DNA of 64,000 bases, from NCBI RefSeq assembly GCF_036840915.1, contig NZ_CP085725.1:1612001-1676000 (forward strand). The letters run 5' to 3'. The DNA is from Flavobacterium hankyongi. GTDB lineage: Bacteria > Bacteroidota > Bacteroidia > Flavobacteriales > Flavobacteriaceae. A program made the position numbers and the translations under genes. The notes beneath the pieces are model-generated. The model saw only the letters and a program-made list of their open reading frames with translations, had not been told where the DNA came from and made no database searches. Below are positions 24,997 through 34,429 of this stretch, one piece after another; the stretch's first letter is position 1; the number at the start of each line of letters is the position of its first letter.

Positions 24997-27900
24997 TTAC
25001 TTTACTAATACTATGATGTTTTGGCTTTCAGTCTCAATTTTAAAACCTACTTTTTCAAAATGACTTTTAGAATCAAAATTTGAAATAATAACAACTTTAT
25101 TTAAACTTGAAGGTAAAACTAAATTTTCTAATTCTTTATCATCAACTTCAGAAATAAGTAAAACTGAATAATTAATACTTGATTCTGTTGAATCTAAATA
25201 TTTTATTTCTCTTCTTTTAACCAAATAATTTGTTGTGGCAACTTCTCTTTTTTCAATATCAGTAATATAACTCTGAATTCTACGCTTAGGCTCCTGTATT
25301 GTCAGCATAAAATCTATTTGACCAAAATCATTTGCTAAATGCAAAATTTTTGCATCATCAGCTATAACTTTATTTAGTTGATAATATATTGATTTACGAT
25401 TTTCAAAATCAGCTTTAACCGTTTTTACAATTTCTTCTTCTTTGTATAAAAAGCTTGAGAACAATTTATTTCTAAAGTAATTTTCATCTTCATATTCGCT
25501 TCTAATTTTTGCAAACTGCTGACGATAAAACTTGTTTATTTTTTTAGATCTTTCGGTATAATCTGCTCCAAATGAAATATCTGATGCTTTAATTCTATCT
25601 TCAATAACAACGCTTATACTTTCGTTATGAATCATAAAATCACCTTTTGGAGATGTTTCAGAATTACCATGAATATAAATTGGTAAAATATCTAAATTAT
25701 ATTCTTGAGCCAAGAAAAATGCCCCTTTATGAAAACGCTTTACTACATTATCATCGGAACGCGTTCCTTCTGGGAAAATCATTAATGAATAACCTTGTTC
25801 TATTTTTTCACGAAGATGATCTACACCTCCTTCAATTCCTTGCGAAACGGGATAGTAGCCCATTGCTCGAACTGCTTTACCAAAAATTGGAGAGTTATAA
25901 ACCCAGTCATTTACCAAATACACAATTTTATGTGTTACCATTCCTAAAGCTAAAGTATCTAAAACCGATGTATGATTAGCAATTATCACTGCTGGTTTAT
26001 CAAATTTCTCGCCCGCTTTATTTATAACTTGCTTTTTTACAAAAGGGTTAGAATATAATACTGAAGTCACAAATCTCGCCATGACTTTTCTAAAGAAAAG
26101 CATTTTCTTTTCGGGATTGATGGGAATAATTTTTAGCAAAAATCTACCAACGGTTGAGAGTAAAATTCCGCCCAAACTATAATACAATAATGAAACAACC
26201 GAATGTAAAAAAGTAAAAATCGTTATAGGAACATTCCCTTTTTTAACTCTGTTGAAGAAACAAAATCTATATAGAATAGGATACACTATAAACGTTATAA
26301 TAAGTGCTGCAAAAACCCCAATTAATGATACCGATGAAATAGATCTTAAAGCTGGATGTTTCGCAAACACTAACGCTCCAATGGCCAAAATAGTCGTAAG
26401 TGCTGCTAAAATGATTGAAATACGATACGTTTTCATTTCATTTTTTCCGTTAGTGTATTCTTTTTGTAAAGCACTTGTCATGAAGATACTAAAATCGACA
26501 CCATGACCAAATATCAATGTACAAACTATTAAACTAAAAATATTAAGCTGAATATTAAAAATGCTCATTATTCCAGCTGTAACAATCCCTGTAATAGCAA
26601 TAGGAATAGCACTCACAATAACCAATTCGATTCGTCTAAAAAAGACAAATAGGATAACGATAACTGCAATAAACGAATAATTAATTAGGCTATTAAAATC
26701 ATCTCTAAGTTTGCCTAAAAATGTTTCATTCATTTGTTGTCTATCGATGGTAATTACTTCTTTGTGAGTATCCATTCTTTTGACAAAATTGTCTCTTTGC
26801 GAATTTGAAATTTTAGCTACAGATGAAATCGTATAAAAACCATTCTTCTCGGTAACAAACTCGTTTAAAAATAATGCTTTCATTGAAGCATATTCAGTAA
26901 AACCAATTGGATTGAATTTCATATCCAATAAATCATAGAAATTTTGATGTGTTTCTGCTTTAAAACCTAATGAATTTCCATTGCTTATCAAATTATTTTT
27001 AACAAACTCTTTCTTTTGAGAAGTCCAAAACGAATTCCATTGTTGGATTTTTTTTAGTTGATCTTCTTTAGACAATACTATTCCTCCAATAGAGCTAAAA
27101 TTTAAAATTTGCTTACTGTTTTTTTGGTCGGAAAGATTATTAAAAAGTTTACTATTGTTTTGTAAAGCTTCTTCAAATGAATTTCCATAAGAAGCCAAGT
27201 AAATCGATTTTGAAGTCAAATTTGAAGAACTTTCCAATTTTGCCTCTGCTTGTTTTATTTCGGAAGGAATAAAATTTAAATCAGACAGATTGTTATTGAA
27301 CTTAACATTCCCGAAGGTAAAAAAGCTTACAACTACAACTAATACACTAGCTATAATTAAGAATTTATTTTTTTCGAATGAAAAACCAGCTACTTTGTCT
27401 AAAACTGTTTTTCTTTCGATAGTCTCATCGTTCTTTGGCTTATATAAGTGTGGAATGATTAACAATGAAAAAATTGCCGATACCATTACACTTATAGCAG
27501 CAAAAATGCCTAAATCTTTTAATGCCTCAGAGTTCACAAAAAGTAAGCACAAAAATGCAACTGCTGTTGTTGTACTACTCATAATTAAAGGCATTGTAAT
27601 GTCTTTATACAAAGTATCTACATCACTATTATGTCGGTAATGCGTCATGATATGCAATGAATAATCAATCGTGACTCCCAATAAAACCGCACCAACACTT
27701 AAAGAAATAGCTGAAATTGTTCCTTCTAAGAATACCAAACTCGCTATGGCAATTGCTACACCAAATAACGTTGGAATAAAGATGATTATAGGAACATATA
27801 TTTTTCGGTAAAACAGAATTAAAATCAGTAACAAAGCTCCAAGTGAAGCAAAAATGGTAGTGATAATATCTGTTTTTATTTGTTTTGCATTGGCCACTGC

Positions 27901-28668
27901 TATCAAAGAAGAACCGAAATAATCAACAGAGACTTTTCCTTTAAAATGACTGTTTAGTGCATCTTTAATTGAATACAACTTATCTGCAAAAGCGGTATTT
28001 TTTTCTGTTTCACTACCTCCTAGCTTTGGATTGATAAAAAGTAAAAGTTTTGATTCATCTTTAGTGATAACATAACCATTTTTAAGCTGAAATTCGTCAC
28101 CAACACTCAATTGTTGAAGTTTTTTTAATGCTATAAATGAAATACCTAACGGATCATTTACAATAAAATCTTTGGCTACAATTCCTGTTGGAGAAATTAA
28201 TGTTTTGTAATTTTTATCTACTTGAACAGCAATACTATCTTTATTGATTTTTTGTTGAATTTGTTGATAATCTTTGTCGTTTAAAAACAGCGGCAAATTA
28301 TCGTAAACAAACTGAAAAGTTTCCTGAATATTTTCTTCGTCAACTTTACCTTGTATGTCTTTTATATAGTCATTACAGCTTTGAACAGAATCTAAAAAAA
28401 CATCAGCAGCTTCAGACAAATCATCGACTGAACCGTTTTTATCCTTTTCTATAATAACAGTGATTTTATCAGAAAACTTTAACTGCTGAAGTACTTTAGC
28501 TGTTACATCTGACTTTTCATTTTTAGGAATAATTCTCGTTATGTCTTCTTCAAATTTAATTTTTGAAGCTAAAAAACCAAAAATCAACAAAATCAAAGCA
28601 GCAATTGATACTGCCAACCACTTGTTTTGCTCTACAAACTGATGAATTTTGATAAAAAAACGATGCAT
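24997..28668 (-). CDS. MMPL/RND transporter fused to PlsC-like acyltransferase and methyltransferase-like tail
   Basis: The 1223-residue multidomain inner-membrane protein starts with an MMPL/RND exporter (~1-830). It has 11-12 membrane helices and two periplasmic loops with paired motifs, such as VLLGVTIDYSLHIMTHYRH and IFGHGVDFSIFMTSAL. A lysophosphatidate-type acyltransferase domain follows (~850-1075) with NHTSVLDTL (HX4D) and FPEGTRSDD. The last ~140 residues (LHLANDFGQIDFMLT ... RREIKYLD) look like a class I methyltransferase Rossmann domain that has lost its glycine-rich SAM loop. Separate MMPL, acyltransferase and methyltransferase genes are usual in aryl polyene clusters, so this is a fusion. 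It probably moves the pigment or its lipid conjugate across the inner membrane. Confidence 0.88.
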   Translation of the reverse strand: MHRFFIKIHQFVEQNKWLAVSIAALILLIFGFLASKIKFEEDITRIIPKNEKSDVTAKVLQQLKFSDKITVIIEKDKNGSVDDLSEAADVFLDSVQSCNDYIKDIQGKVDEENIQETFQFVYDNLPLFLNDKDYQQIQQKINKDSIAVQVDKNYKTLISPTGIVAKDFIVNDPLGISFIALKKLQQLSVGDEFQLKNGYVITKDESKLLLFINPKLGGSETEKNTAFADKLYSIKDALNSHFKGKVSVDYFGSSLIAVANAKQIKTDIITTIFASLGALLLILILFYRKIYVPIIIFIPTLFGVAIAIASLVFLEGTISAISLSVGAVLLGVTIDYSLHIMTHYRHNSDVDTLYKDITMPLIMSSTTTAVAFLCLLFVNSEALKDLGIFAAISVMVSAIFSLLIIPHLYKPKNDETIERKTVLDKVAGFSFEKNKFLIIASVLVVVVSFFTFGNVKFNNNLSDLNFIPSEIKQAEAKLESSSNLTSKSIYLASYGNSFEEALQNNSKLFNNLSDQKNSKQILNFSSIGGIVLSKEDQLKKIQQWNSFWTSQKKEFVKNNLISNGNSLGFKAETHQNFYDLLDMKFNPIGFTEYASMKALFLNEFVTEKNGFYTISSVAKISNSQRDNFVKRMDTHKEVITIDRQQMNETFLGKLRDDFNSLINYSFIAVIVILFVFFRRIELVIVSAIPIAITGIVTAGIMSIFNIQLNIFSLIVCTLIFGHGVDFSIFMTSALQKEYTNGKNEMKTYRISIILAALTTILAIGALVFAKHPALRSISSVSLIGVFAALIITFIVYPILYRFCFFNRVKKGNVPITIFTFLHSVVSLLYYSLGGILLSTVGRFLLKIIPINPEKKMLFFRKVMARFVTSVLYSNPFVKKQVINKAGEKFDKPAVIIANHTSVLDTLALGMVTHKIVYLVNDWVYNSPIFGKAVRAMGYYPVSQGIEGGVDHLREKIEQGYSLMIFPEGTRSDDNVVKRFHKGAFFLAQEYNLDILPIYIHGNSETSPKGDFMIHNESISVVIEDRIKASDISFGADYTERSKKINKFYRQQFAKIRSEYEDENYFRNKLFSSFLYKEEEIVKTVKADFENRKSIYYQLNKVIADDAKILHLANDFGQIDFMLTIQEPKRRIQSYITDIEKREVATTNYLVKRREIKYLDSTESSINYSVLLISEVDDKELENLVLPSSLNKVVIISNFDSKSHFEKVGFKIETESQNIIVLVK

Positions 28669-29808
28669 TTACTTTTTTGATTTTTTGGAAAGCGAAAGTA
28701 CTAAATAACTTCCAACCCCAAAAATAAATGCCATAACAGTTGCTAAAATAAAACTTCCAATAAGATATTGAACAATGTTGGTTTTTACATGATTAAAGGT
28801 AATAGGATTGCCAAAAGTGAATTTTGCTTTGTCTTCTACAAAAAGACCTCCTACTTTTAAAGAACCATAGATTATAAAGGGAATCATGGGAGGAATACTT
28901 ACGTTCGAAAAAGTAAAGGCTAATGCCTTATTCCAACGAAGAAGTACTGCTACAGAAATTACCATTGCCGTTTGAAATCCCCAAAATGGAGCAATACCGC
29001 AAAATACTCCTAGAGCAATAGAAAGCGCTTTTTTTAGATTAGAATCTGAACTAGAAAGCACATCTTCTTTAAAAAAAGCTATAAAACTTTTTTTTTTGAA
29101 ACTCCTGAAAAAATTTCTTGGTTTAATATATAGGAATAATAAAAGAACCAAAACAGTATTTAAAATACTGATTCGGGTGAAATCGCGAAAAGGTCTAAAA
29201 TGTGAAACCCTTTCAGTTGGATCGTACAGCACTTTTATTGGTACATTTTTTACTGGGATATCATTCCAAGCTGTACGGACAATGATTTCTATTTCGAATT
29301 CAAATTTTTTGGTAAAAAACTTATTCGGAATAGCATTCAAAGGATAAAGTCGGTATCCCGATTGCGTGTCATTCAATTCAATTCCTGTTTCGAACCAAAA
29401 CCAGAAATTTGAAAATTTATTTCCAAAACTGCTTTTTTTAGGAACACTTTCATGAGACATGTTTCGGCTTCCTATCAACAAAACATCTTTTTCTTCGCTT
29501 TCTAGAGCATCAAGAAAAACAGAAATATCATCAGGAAAATGCTGACCGTCTGAGTCGATAGTAATTGCATAATCAAAACCTAATGACTTCGCTTTTCGAA
29601 AACCTTCTTTTAAAGCATTTCCTTTACCTTGGTTTTTACCAACGGTGATTAAGGTAATTCTTTTGTACTCATTAAGTATTTGAGAAGTAGTATCTGTAGA
29701 ACCATCATTTACTACTATAACACTATTAGTTAGTTCTAGAACTCCATCTAAAACTCGCTGCAATGTCTTATGATTATTATAAGTAGGGATAATAACACAA
29801 ACATTCAT
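28669..29808 (-). CDS. Family 2 glycosyltransferase fused to DUF2062 membrane domain
   Basis: The 379-residue protein starts with a GT2 domain (1-225; CVIIPTYNNHKTLQRVL, VVNDGSTD, ITIDSDGQHFPDD as the DxD region). A DUF2062 membrane domain follows (~240-375; LSIALGVFCGIAPFWGFQ, NVSIPPMIPFIIYGSL). The GT2 part resembles dolichyl-phosphate mannose synthases. It could add a sugar to a lipid carrier or to the pigment. The start at 29808 (MNVCVIIPTY) fits the GT2 N-terminus; an in-frame alternative is 29847. It abuts the MMPL gene with no gap. Confidence 0.82.
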   Translation of the reverse strand: MNVCVIIPTYNNHKTLQRVLDGVLELTNSVIVVNDGSTDTTSQILNEYKRITLITVGKNQGKGNALKEGFRKAKSLGFDYAITIDSDGQHFPDDISVFLDALESEEKDVLLIGSRNMSHESVPKKSSFGNKFSNFWFWFETGIELNDTQSGYRLYPLNAIPNKFFTKKFEFEIEIIVRTAWNDIPVKNVPIKVLYDPTERVSHFRPFRDFTRISILNTVLVLLLFLYIKPRNFFRSFKKKSFIAFFKEDVLSSSDSNLKKALSIALGVFCGIAPFWGFQTAMVISVAVLLRWNKALAFTFSNVSIPPMIPFIIYGSLKVGGLFVEDKAKFTFGNPITFNHVKTNIVQYLIGSFILATVMAFIFGVGSYLVLSLSKKSKK

Positions 29809-29852
29809 TTTTATCATTCTTTCTGAAACAGATACTGCAGAATACATGTGTG

Positions 29853-30332
29853 TTATTTTATTTTTTGCTTTTCAGCTTCGGTAAAAATTTTAGACTGATT
29901 TATGTAGGTTTTAATGTATTCTTTCAAATCCTTTGATTGCTTTTCAAACGAACTCACAATCATTTTTTTATCTTCATCAATATTAGCCTTGTATTTTAAA
30001 AACTTTGGTGTGTTTTCTTGAACGCTTAATCTAATTAGTCTTATTTCAGCATTGTTTGGCTCTTGCTTTACAGAGCTTTCAAGTGTTGTAACCCCTTCGA
30101 TAAATAAATCTTTTTTATCTTTTCTATCTGAAGCGTATTTTGATTTTAAAGCTAATGCTGCTCCTTTATAAGCAAGCATTGTTTTGTTGTCTTTATTATA
30201 TTTAGCTAACAAATTGTAAAACTTCTCAGCATTTTGTTTGCTTTTTGAAGCTGCATAATATTGATCTCTTACATCTGATGGATTTTGGATGAAAGAGAAA
30301 AAAGTAAACAATATTATTACTAAAGATTTCAC
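29853..30332 (-). CDS. Small exported protein of the flexirubin operon
   Basis: The 159-residue protein begins with a short signal-like segment (MKSLVIILFTFFSFIQ), and the mature part is helical and lysine-rich. I do not recognise a named domain. Its spacing (1 bp after the dehydratase-like gene) shows it belongs to the pigment operon. The pattern of a cleavable leader plus ~140 helical residues suggests a periplasmic accessory. No catalytic motif is visible. Confidence 0.7.
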   Translation of the reverse strand: MKSLVIILFTFFSFIQNPSDVRDQYYAASKSKQNAEKFYNLLAKYNKDNKTMLAYKGAALALKSKYASDRKDKKDLFIEGVTTLESSVKQEPNNAEIRLIRLSVQENTPKFLKYKANIDEDKKMIVSSFEKQSKDLKEYIKTYINQSKIFTEAEKQKIK

Positions 30333-30333
30333 T

Positions 30334-30705
30334 TTATGCTTTTATATAAGTATTCGTTAATTTAAGAGCTACAGTTTCATCAAACCTTGTAGTGTTTTTT
30401 ACTTTAATTTCTGATACTAAATCACCAGAAATTTCAAGCTCTAAATCCAATTTTGGGTTGTTATCAGGATTGATAAGTGCCATAAATTTGACATTAGAAG
30501 AACTTTTCATAAACAAAGAACTACCCAGAATTTCCTGAGTAAGTTCTTTGATAATTTGCATCATACAAACACCTGGTGTTACAGGATTTCCAGGAAAGTG
30601 TCCTTTAAAAATGTCATGCTCTCTATTAAGCAAAACAACTGCATTGTATTTGCCTTCAGCAATATTTTCTAATTTCTCGACAGTATAAAAATCTTTTAGT
30701 AACAT
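30334..30705 (-). CDS. FabA/FabZ-like hotdog protein
   Basis: This 123-residue single hotdog domain contains HDIFKGHFPGNPVTPGVCMMQIIKEL, the beta-hydroxyacyl-ACP dehydratase signature. The usual 'HFPg.P..PGv...E' pattern is kept but the catalytic acidic residue on the central helix appears replaced by Gln (MMQI). It may therefore be a dehydratase variant or an accessory. The start at 30705 (MLLKDFYTVEKL) is chosen because the longer frame to 30789 runs through the 3' end of the barrel gene and has no homologous character. Confidence 0.8.
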   Translation of the reverse strand: MLLKDFYTVEKLENIAEGKYNAVVLLNREHDIFKGHFPGNPVTPGVCMMQIIKELTQEILGSSLFMKSSSNVKFMALINPDNNPKLDLELEISGDLVSEIKVKNTTRFDETVALKLTNTYIKA

Positions 30706-30724
30706 GTTTGTAATCTTTATTTTA

Positions 30725-31345
30725 TTAGAATGTATAAGTGATACCTGTTTGGAAAACAACATTTGTAGAATCCCAATCACCATTATCATTAACAGGAATT
30801 ATTCCTTTTTTAATTCTAGCTTCTATTCCGAAGTTTTTTGTAATATCAAATCCAGCTCCTAAAAAGAATGCAAAATCGATAGCTGTTAAATCATCATTAT
30901 AATAGTAATCATTATTATAATAATAACCATCATTATAAGCAGTCCCTAATTTTTTTCCAGCATCTTTAACTTTGATATCAAGAGTAGGCCCAAGATGAAT
31001 ATTGAATTTATCAAATTTGAATTTATTAGCTACCCCAAGTGATAAATAAGAAACTTTAATTTCTGAATTATAACGTCTATTATCCACATCAATATACTCA
31101 TATTTAGCTCCTTGTCTAGTATAGTTAATCTCTGGCTGAAGTGTATACACTTTAGACAAGTTTAAAGCACCAAAAGCACCAATATAAAAATCAGTTCTAG
31201 TACTATACTTTTCATTTGGGTTATCTGTTTGAGTTAAATGAGCAAAGTTGGCTCCTCCTCTAATTCCAGGTCTAAACTTAGACTGTGCATTAACTTGTGT
31301 AATTCCTAAAAAGCATAAAAATGCTACAATAATTGTTTTTTTCAT
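30725..31345 (-). CDS. Outer-membrane beta-barrel (porin-like) protein
   Basis: The 206-residue protein has a Sec signal (MKKTIIVAFLCFLGITQVNAQ). Alternating-strand sequence follows, typical of the PorT/OmpW-like 'outer membrane beta-barrel' family: RPGIRGGANFAHL, TLQPEINYTRQGAKYEY, FFLGAGFDITKNFGIEARI, ending in TGITYTF with a C-terminal Phe. A Tyr/Asn/Asp-rich loop (YNDGYYYNNDYYYNDD) stands out. It is placed in the pigment operon and may take part in outer-membrane positioning of flexirubin, or be an unrelated passenger. Confidence 0.8.
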   Translation of the reverse strand: MKKTIIVAFLCFLGITQVNAQSKFRPGIRGGANFAHLTQTDNPNEKYSTRTDFYIGAFGALNLSKVYTLQPEINYTRQGAKYEYIDVDNRRYNSEIKVSYLSLGVANKFKFDKFNIHLGPTLDIKVKDAGKKLGTAYNDGYYYNNDYYYNDDLTAIDFAFFLGAGFDITKNFGIEARIKKGIIPVNDNGDWDSTNVVFQTGITYTF

Positions 31346-31358
31346 TCGAAATTCTAGG

Positions 31359-31991
31359 TTAATTAATGATTTGATTTAATTCAATTTTTAATTTAATGTT
31401 TTTATGATTGATCCTAATCATCTCGGCAAAAGTAGTGTTTTTTGACTCAAATTCGAAAACTACCTTTTCTTTATATTTTGAGGCACTTATCAATTTGATC
31501 AATTTATTGTCATTCCTATTAATGAAAAAATAAATAAATCTTTTATCGTTATTTGATTTGTAAACATTGAATAAATCATTTTCAAAAGATTGATTTATTT
31601 GATGATGAACTTTAAGCAATAATCTAAAATCTTCTTTCAGTGTATTTAAAATAATTTTTTTATCTAATTGCTCAATGATATAATTTACTTTAAACTCATT
31701 ATCGGACAATTCAAAATCCATCAATTTATTTCCAAATTCGGTTGTAAAAACAACCCTATGTACTGAATCTGATATTTTTTTGGCAACAAAAATTCCACCT
31801 AGTTTATTTCCATAAACCTCTATTTGAGCTTTATAAACATAATCTATCTCTGGATTATCAAAATAGGGATTTTTAAACTCTTTTATAGAAGTTTGCTTAA
31901 CAACAGAATTCTGTACCTGATATGGTTTACAGGATACTAATTGAAATAAAAGAGCACTAATTAGTAAAAGCCGAATCATCAATTTTTGCAT
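31359..31991 (-). CDS. Lipoprotein of the flexirubin operon
   Basis: The 210-residue protein has a clear lipobox (LLISALLFQLVSCKPYQV). I recognise no domain in the ~190-residue mature part, which is rich in beta-strand patterns. It overlaps the 3' end of the LolA-like gene by 35 bp if started at 31991; alternatives are 31979 (MIRLL) and 32015. The pairing of a LolA-like carrier with an outer-membrane lipoprotein recalls LolA/LolB partnership, but LolB similarity is not evident and this is only an inference. Confidence 0.65.
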   Translation of the reverse strand: MQKLMIRLLLISALLFQLVSCKPYQVQNSVVKQTSIKEFKNPYFDNPEIDYVYKAQIEVYGNKLGGIFVAKKISDSVHRVVFTTEFGNKLMDFELSDNEFKVNYIIEQLDKKIILNTLKEDFRLLLKVHHQINQSFENDLFNVYKSNNDKRFIYFFINRNDNKLIKLISASKYKEKVVFEFESKNTTFAEMIRINHKNIKLKIELNQIIN

Positions 31992-32583
31992 TAACTTGCT
32001 TGTTTTTAAATACAATTTTTGTGTAATCGCCCGAAGGTTCTATAAGTTTAACTTGCGAAACAGTCGACTCATTTTCAGGAAAAAATAAATTTACTTCCTT
32101 AATGTACTTTTTAATCGTAGCTGTCTTAGGAAACAATTTTGCAATATTAAAATCTTTAGTTTTATAATAAACAATTGTAAATTCATTATCATCAAACATA
32201 TTTCCACTCACACTTCCTACAATAAGTTTGTTGATCTTTTCAAACATTTTACTTTTTGCATCAACAGTACTCTTATTCCCTTGATCGTTGATATATATTT
32301 TATTGTTTTTAAAAACAATACTATATTGATATGGTTTTGTATACTGCCAATTAAGCAAATTTGATGCTTTAAAAGCCATTTTACCAGAAGTTTCTATGTC
32401 TTTTGATAAAAAGTCCATGTGTTTGTACTGTACAAAATCAGTTTTAAGTGTTTTTATACTTTTCGTTTCTTTAGTCACTTCAGCTTTAAAATTTGTAATT
32501 TCTGAATTTGACATTTTTTGTTCTTGGGCAAAACCTATTAAAACAAAAAGTAAAAGTATGACTGTATATAATCTAGTTTTCAT
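31957..32583 (-). CDS. LolA-like outer-membrane lipoprotein carrier protein
   Basis: The 208-residue protein has a signal peptide (MKTRLYTVILLLFVLIGFAQ) and a LolA-type fold: TDFVQYKHMDFLSKDIETSGKM, LLNWQYTKPYQYSIVF, and a ...INDQG... strand pair. LolA-like proteins occur in aryl polyene and flexirubin clusters and are thought to carry the hydrophobic product, or lipids, across the periplasm. It overlaps the deacetylase gene by 11 bp upstream and the lipoprotein gene downstream. Confidence 0.85.
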   Translation of the reverse strand: MKTRLYTVILLLFVLIGFAQEQKMSNSEITNFKAEVTKETKSIKTLKTDFVQYKHMDFLSKDIETSGKMAFKASNLLNWQYTKPYQYSIVFKNNKIYINDQGNKSTVDAKSKMFEKINKLIVGSVSGNMFDDNEFTIVYYKTKDFNIAKLFPKTATIKKYIKEVNLFFPENESTVSQVKLIEPSGDYTKIVFKNKQVNAKIDDSAFTN

Positions 32584-33337
32584 AAGCCGAAATATTCAAT
32601 AATTCATCTACGGTTATCATTTGATAATTCTCCGATTGCAAAAATAGCAATAACTGTTCCAATACATTCACTGTTTTTAAAGAAGTGTCGTGAAGCAATA
32701 TAATTCCACCCGATTGAATTCTCTTTTTTATGCGTTCTAAAATTTGTGATTCATCTTCAATTACTGTATCTAAAGATCTTATATTCCAACCTATTACAGA
32801 ATGTCCAGTTTTTGCAATTGCCTTAGCTACATTAGGATTAGTAACTCCAAAAGGAGGTCTAAAAAGAAGTGATTTTTTTTGAATTTTATTTTCTAATAAA
32901 GTATTTGTTTGAGTAATTTCTTGTTCAACTTCATTTGTCGAAAAGAAACCAAAAGACTTAGAATGTGAATACGTATGATTCCCAACAGTATGTCCTTCGC
33001 TTACAATTCGTTGTAAAATGTCAGGATGTTTTTCAATTTGTGTTCCAATGCAGAAAAAAGTTCCTTTGGCATTGTATTGTAAAAGAAGATCCAAAACTTT
33101 ATCAGTCATTTCATGTGGACCATCATCAAATGTAAGAGCTATTCTCTTGTCATTTTCATTCGGATTGTTTGAATAGGCTTTTAAGAAATAATTCAAACGA
33201 ATATCAAATGAACCCCAACTGGTAATTCCTATAAATCCTAAAAAAAGTAATATATACCACCCCCAATCTGCCCTAATAACAAAAAGTAGTACTAGAAAGC
33301 ACAATGCCAGAACAATACTGAATTTATGCTTTGACAT
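32573..33337 (-). CDS. Polysaccharide deacetylase (NodB homology) family protein
   Basis: The 254-residue protein has two N-terminal membrane helices (residues ~7-40) and a NodB domain. TFDDGPHEMT carries the metal and catalytic Asp pair, HTVGNHTYSHS the two metal His, and LFRPPFGVTN and GIILLHDTS the later motifs. It would remove an N- or O-acetyl group from an envelope or lipid-linked substrate on the periplasmic side. Its place between LolA and ketosynthase-like genes suggests a link to a glycosylated or acylated intermediate, but the substrate is unknown. Confidence 0.88.
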   Translation of the reverse strand: MSKHKFSIVLALCFLVLLFVIRADWGWYILLFLGFIGITSWGSFDIRLNYFLKAYSNNPNENDKRIALTFDDGPHEMTDKVLDLLLQYNAKGTFFCIGTQIEKHPDILQRIVSEGHTVGNHTYSHSKSFGFFSTNEVEQEITQTNTLLENKIQKKSLLFRPPFGVTNPNVAKAIAKTGHSVIGWNIRSLDTVIEDESQILERIKKRIQSGGIILLHDTSLKTVNVLEQLLLFLQSENYQMITVDELLNISAYEN

Positions 33338-34391
33338 TTTTAAGCAGAATTAAACTGTGATCTTTACCAAGATATTGATTATAGAGTAAAATCGTTTTAT
33401 ATGATTCTTTTTCTAAACCATTCATTTGAACAATAGCTGGAATTTGTTGTTGTTTCATGATGTTTGCAGCAATCCACAATCCAAAACCTGAAGCCGTATT
33501 GTACTCTCCACTTAAATGTTTGTAGAAAGCTTGAGGCGTTTCATTAAACAATGTTGAAGAAATTTTATAATAATCATCATAAGATGCATCACCGTTATTT
33601 CCGAAAACAACTGCATCAATATCAGAAACTGATAAACCATTTGCCTTTAAAAATTCGGTAACAAAATTTGCTACTTTTTCTGGTTGCAAAGCACTGTATA
33701 TACTAACGTCCTCAATTTTAGCATAGGTTGTATCAGTTGAAGTGTTTGCTAGAGCAAAAAAGTTAGCTCCTTCACCAAATACAACACCTTTAGAGTTTGA
33801 ATTCAAAACCGAATAAGGTTTATCTTCTTCACTTTTAATAACTTGAACCAATTTAAACAAGTCTAAAGTATGTTGAGAAGTCTCATCAATACCACCCACT
33901 AAAACATTGGTAACTTCATTATTATCCAACTGCATTTTGGCATCGATCAAAGCGGTTTCCATAGAAACAGCTCCATTAACATAGGTAAAATTGTAGTTTT
34001 TACATTGCAATCCAAGTGCGATTTGAGCCCCAACCGTATTGTGTGTCGATTGAATAAAAGATGTAGGTGTTAAAAATTGCTCATCATTGTCTAAAATGGC
34101 TTTTAGAAATTTTTCCGAATCCTCAACACAACCCATTCCGGTACCGGTAATGATAGCATCGGGATTTTTGATTTCTGCTTCTTCCAGTGCTTTAGTTGAA
34201 GCATAAATTCCCATTTTTACCCCTTTGGCCATACGACGAATCATCGCAGGAGGAATCATTTCTTTATAAGAGGGTTGCTGCGCATACAACACATTTTCAG
34301 TTTCATTAATGGTCATTTCGCTCAAAAACTCCGAATCAAATGTTTTTTGAACCGATACGATTCCCATTCCATTGATATAGCAACCTTTCAT
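33324..34391 (-). CDS. Ketosynthase-like chain-length-factor-type protein
   Basis: The 355-residue thiolase-fold protein aligns with beta-ketoacyl synthases but lacks the catalytic residues. The Cys region reads YVNGAVSMETALIDA in place of ...TACSSS, and the two catalytic His are not present (VFGNNGDAS replaces the H-G-T motif). It is therefore probably a chain-length-factor-like partner of the active ketosynthase encoded immediately upstream. It overlaps the deacetylase gene by 14 bp. Confidence 0.82.
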   Translation of the reverse strand: MKGCYINGMGIVSVQKTFDSEFLSEMTINETENVLYAQQPSYKEMIPPAMIRRMAKGVKMGIYASTKALEEAEIKNPDAIITGTGMGCVEDSEKFLKAILDNDEQFLTPTSFIQSTHNTVGAQIALGLQCKNYNFTYVNGAVSMETALIDAKMQLDNNEVTNVLVGGIDETSQHTLDLFKLVQVIKSEEDKPYSVLNSNSKGVVFGEGANFFALANTSTDTTYAKIEDVSIYSALQPEKVANFVTEFLKANGLSVSDIDAVVFGNNGDASYDDYYKISSTLFNETPQAFYKHLSGEYNTASGFGLWIAANIMKQQQIPAIVQMNGLEKESYKTILLYNQYLGKDHSLILLKNVKA

Positions 34392-34429
34392 CTCTTATTC
34401 TATTTTAAACAGTTTAAAGTGTAGTCTTT

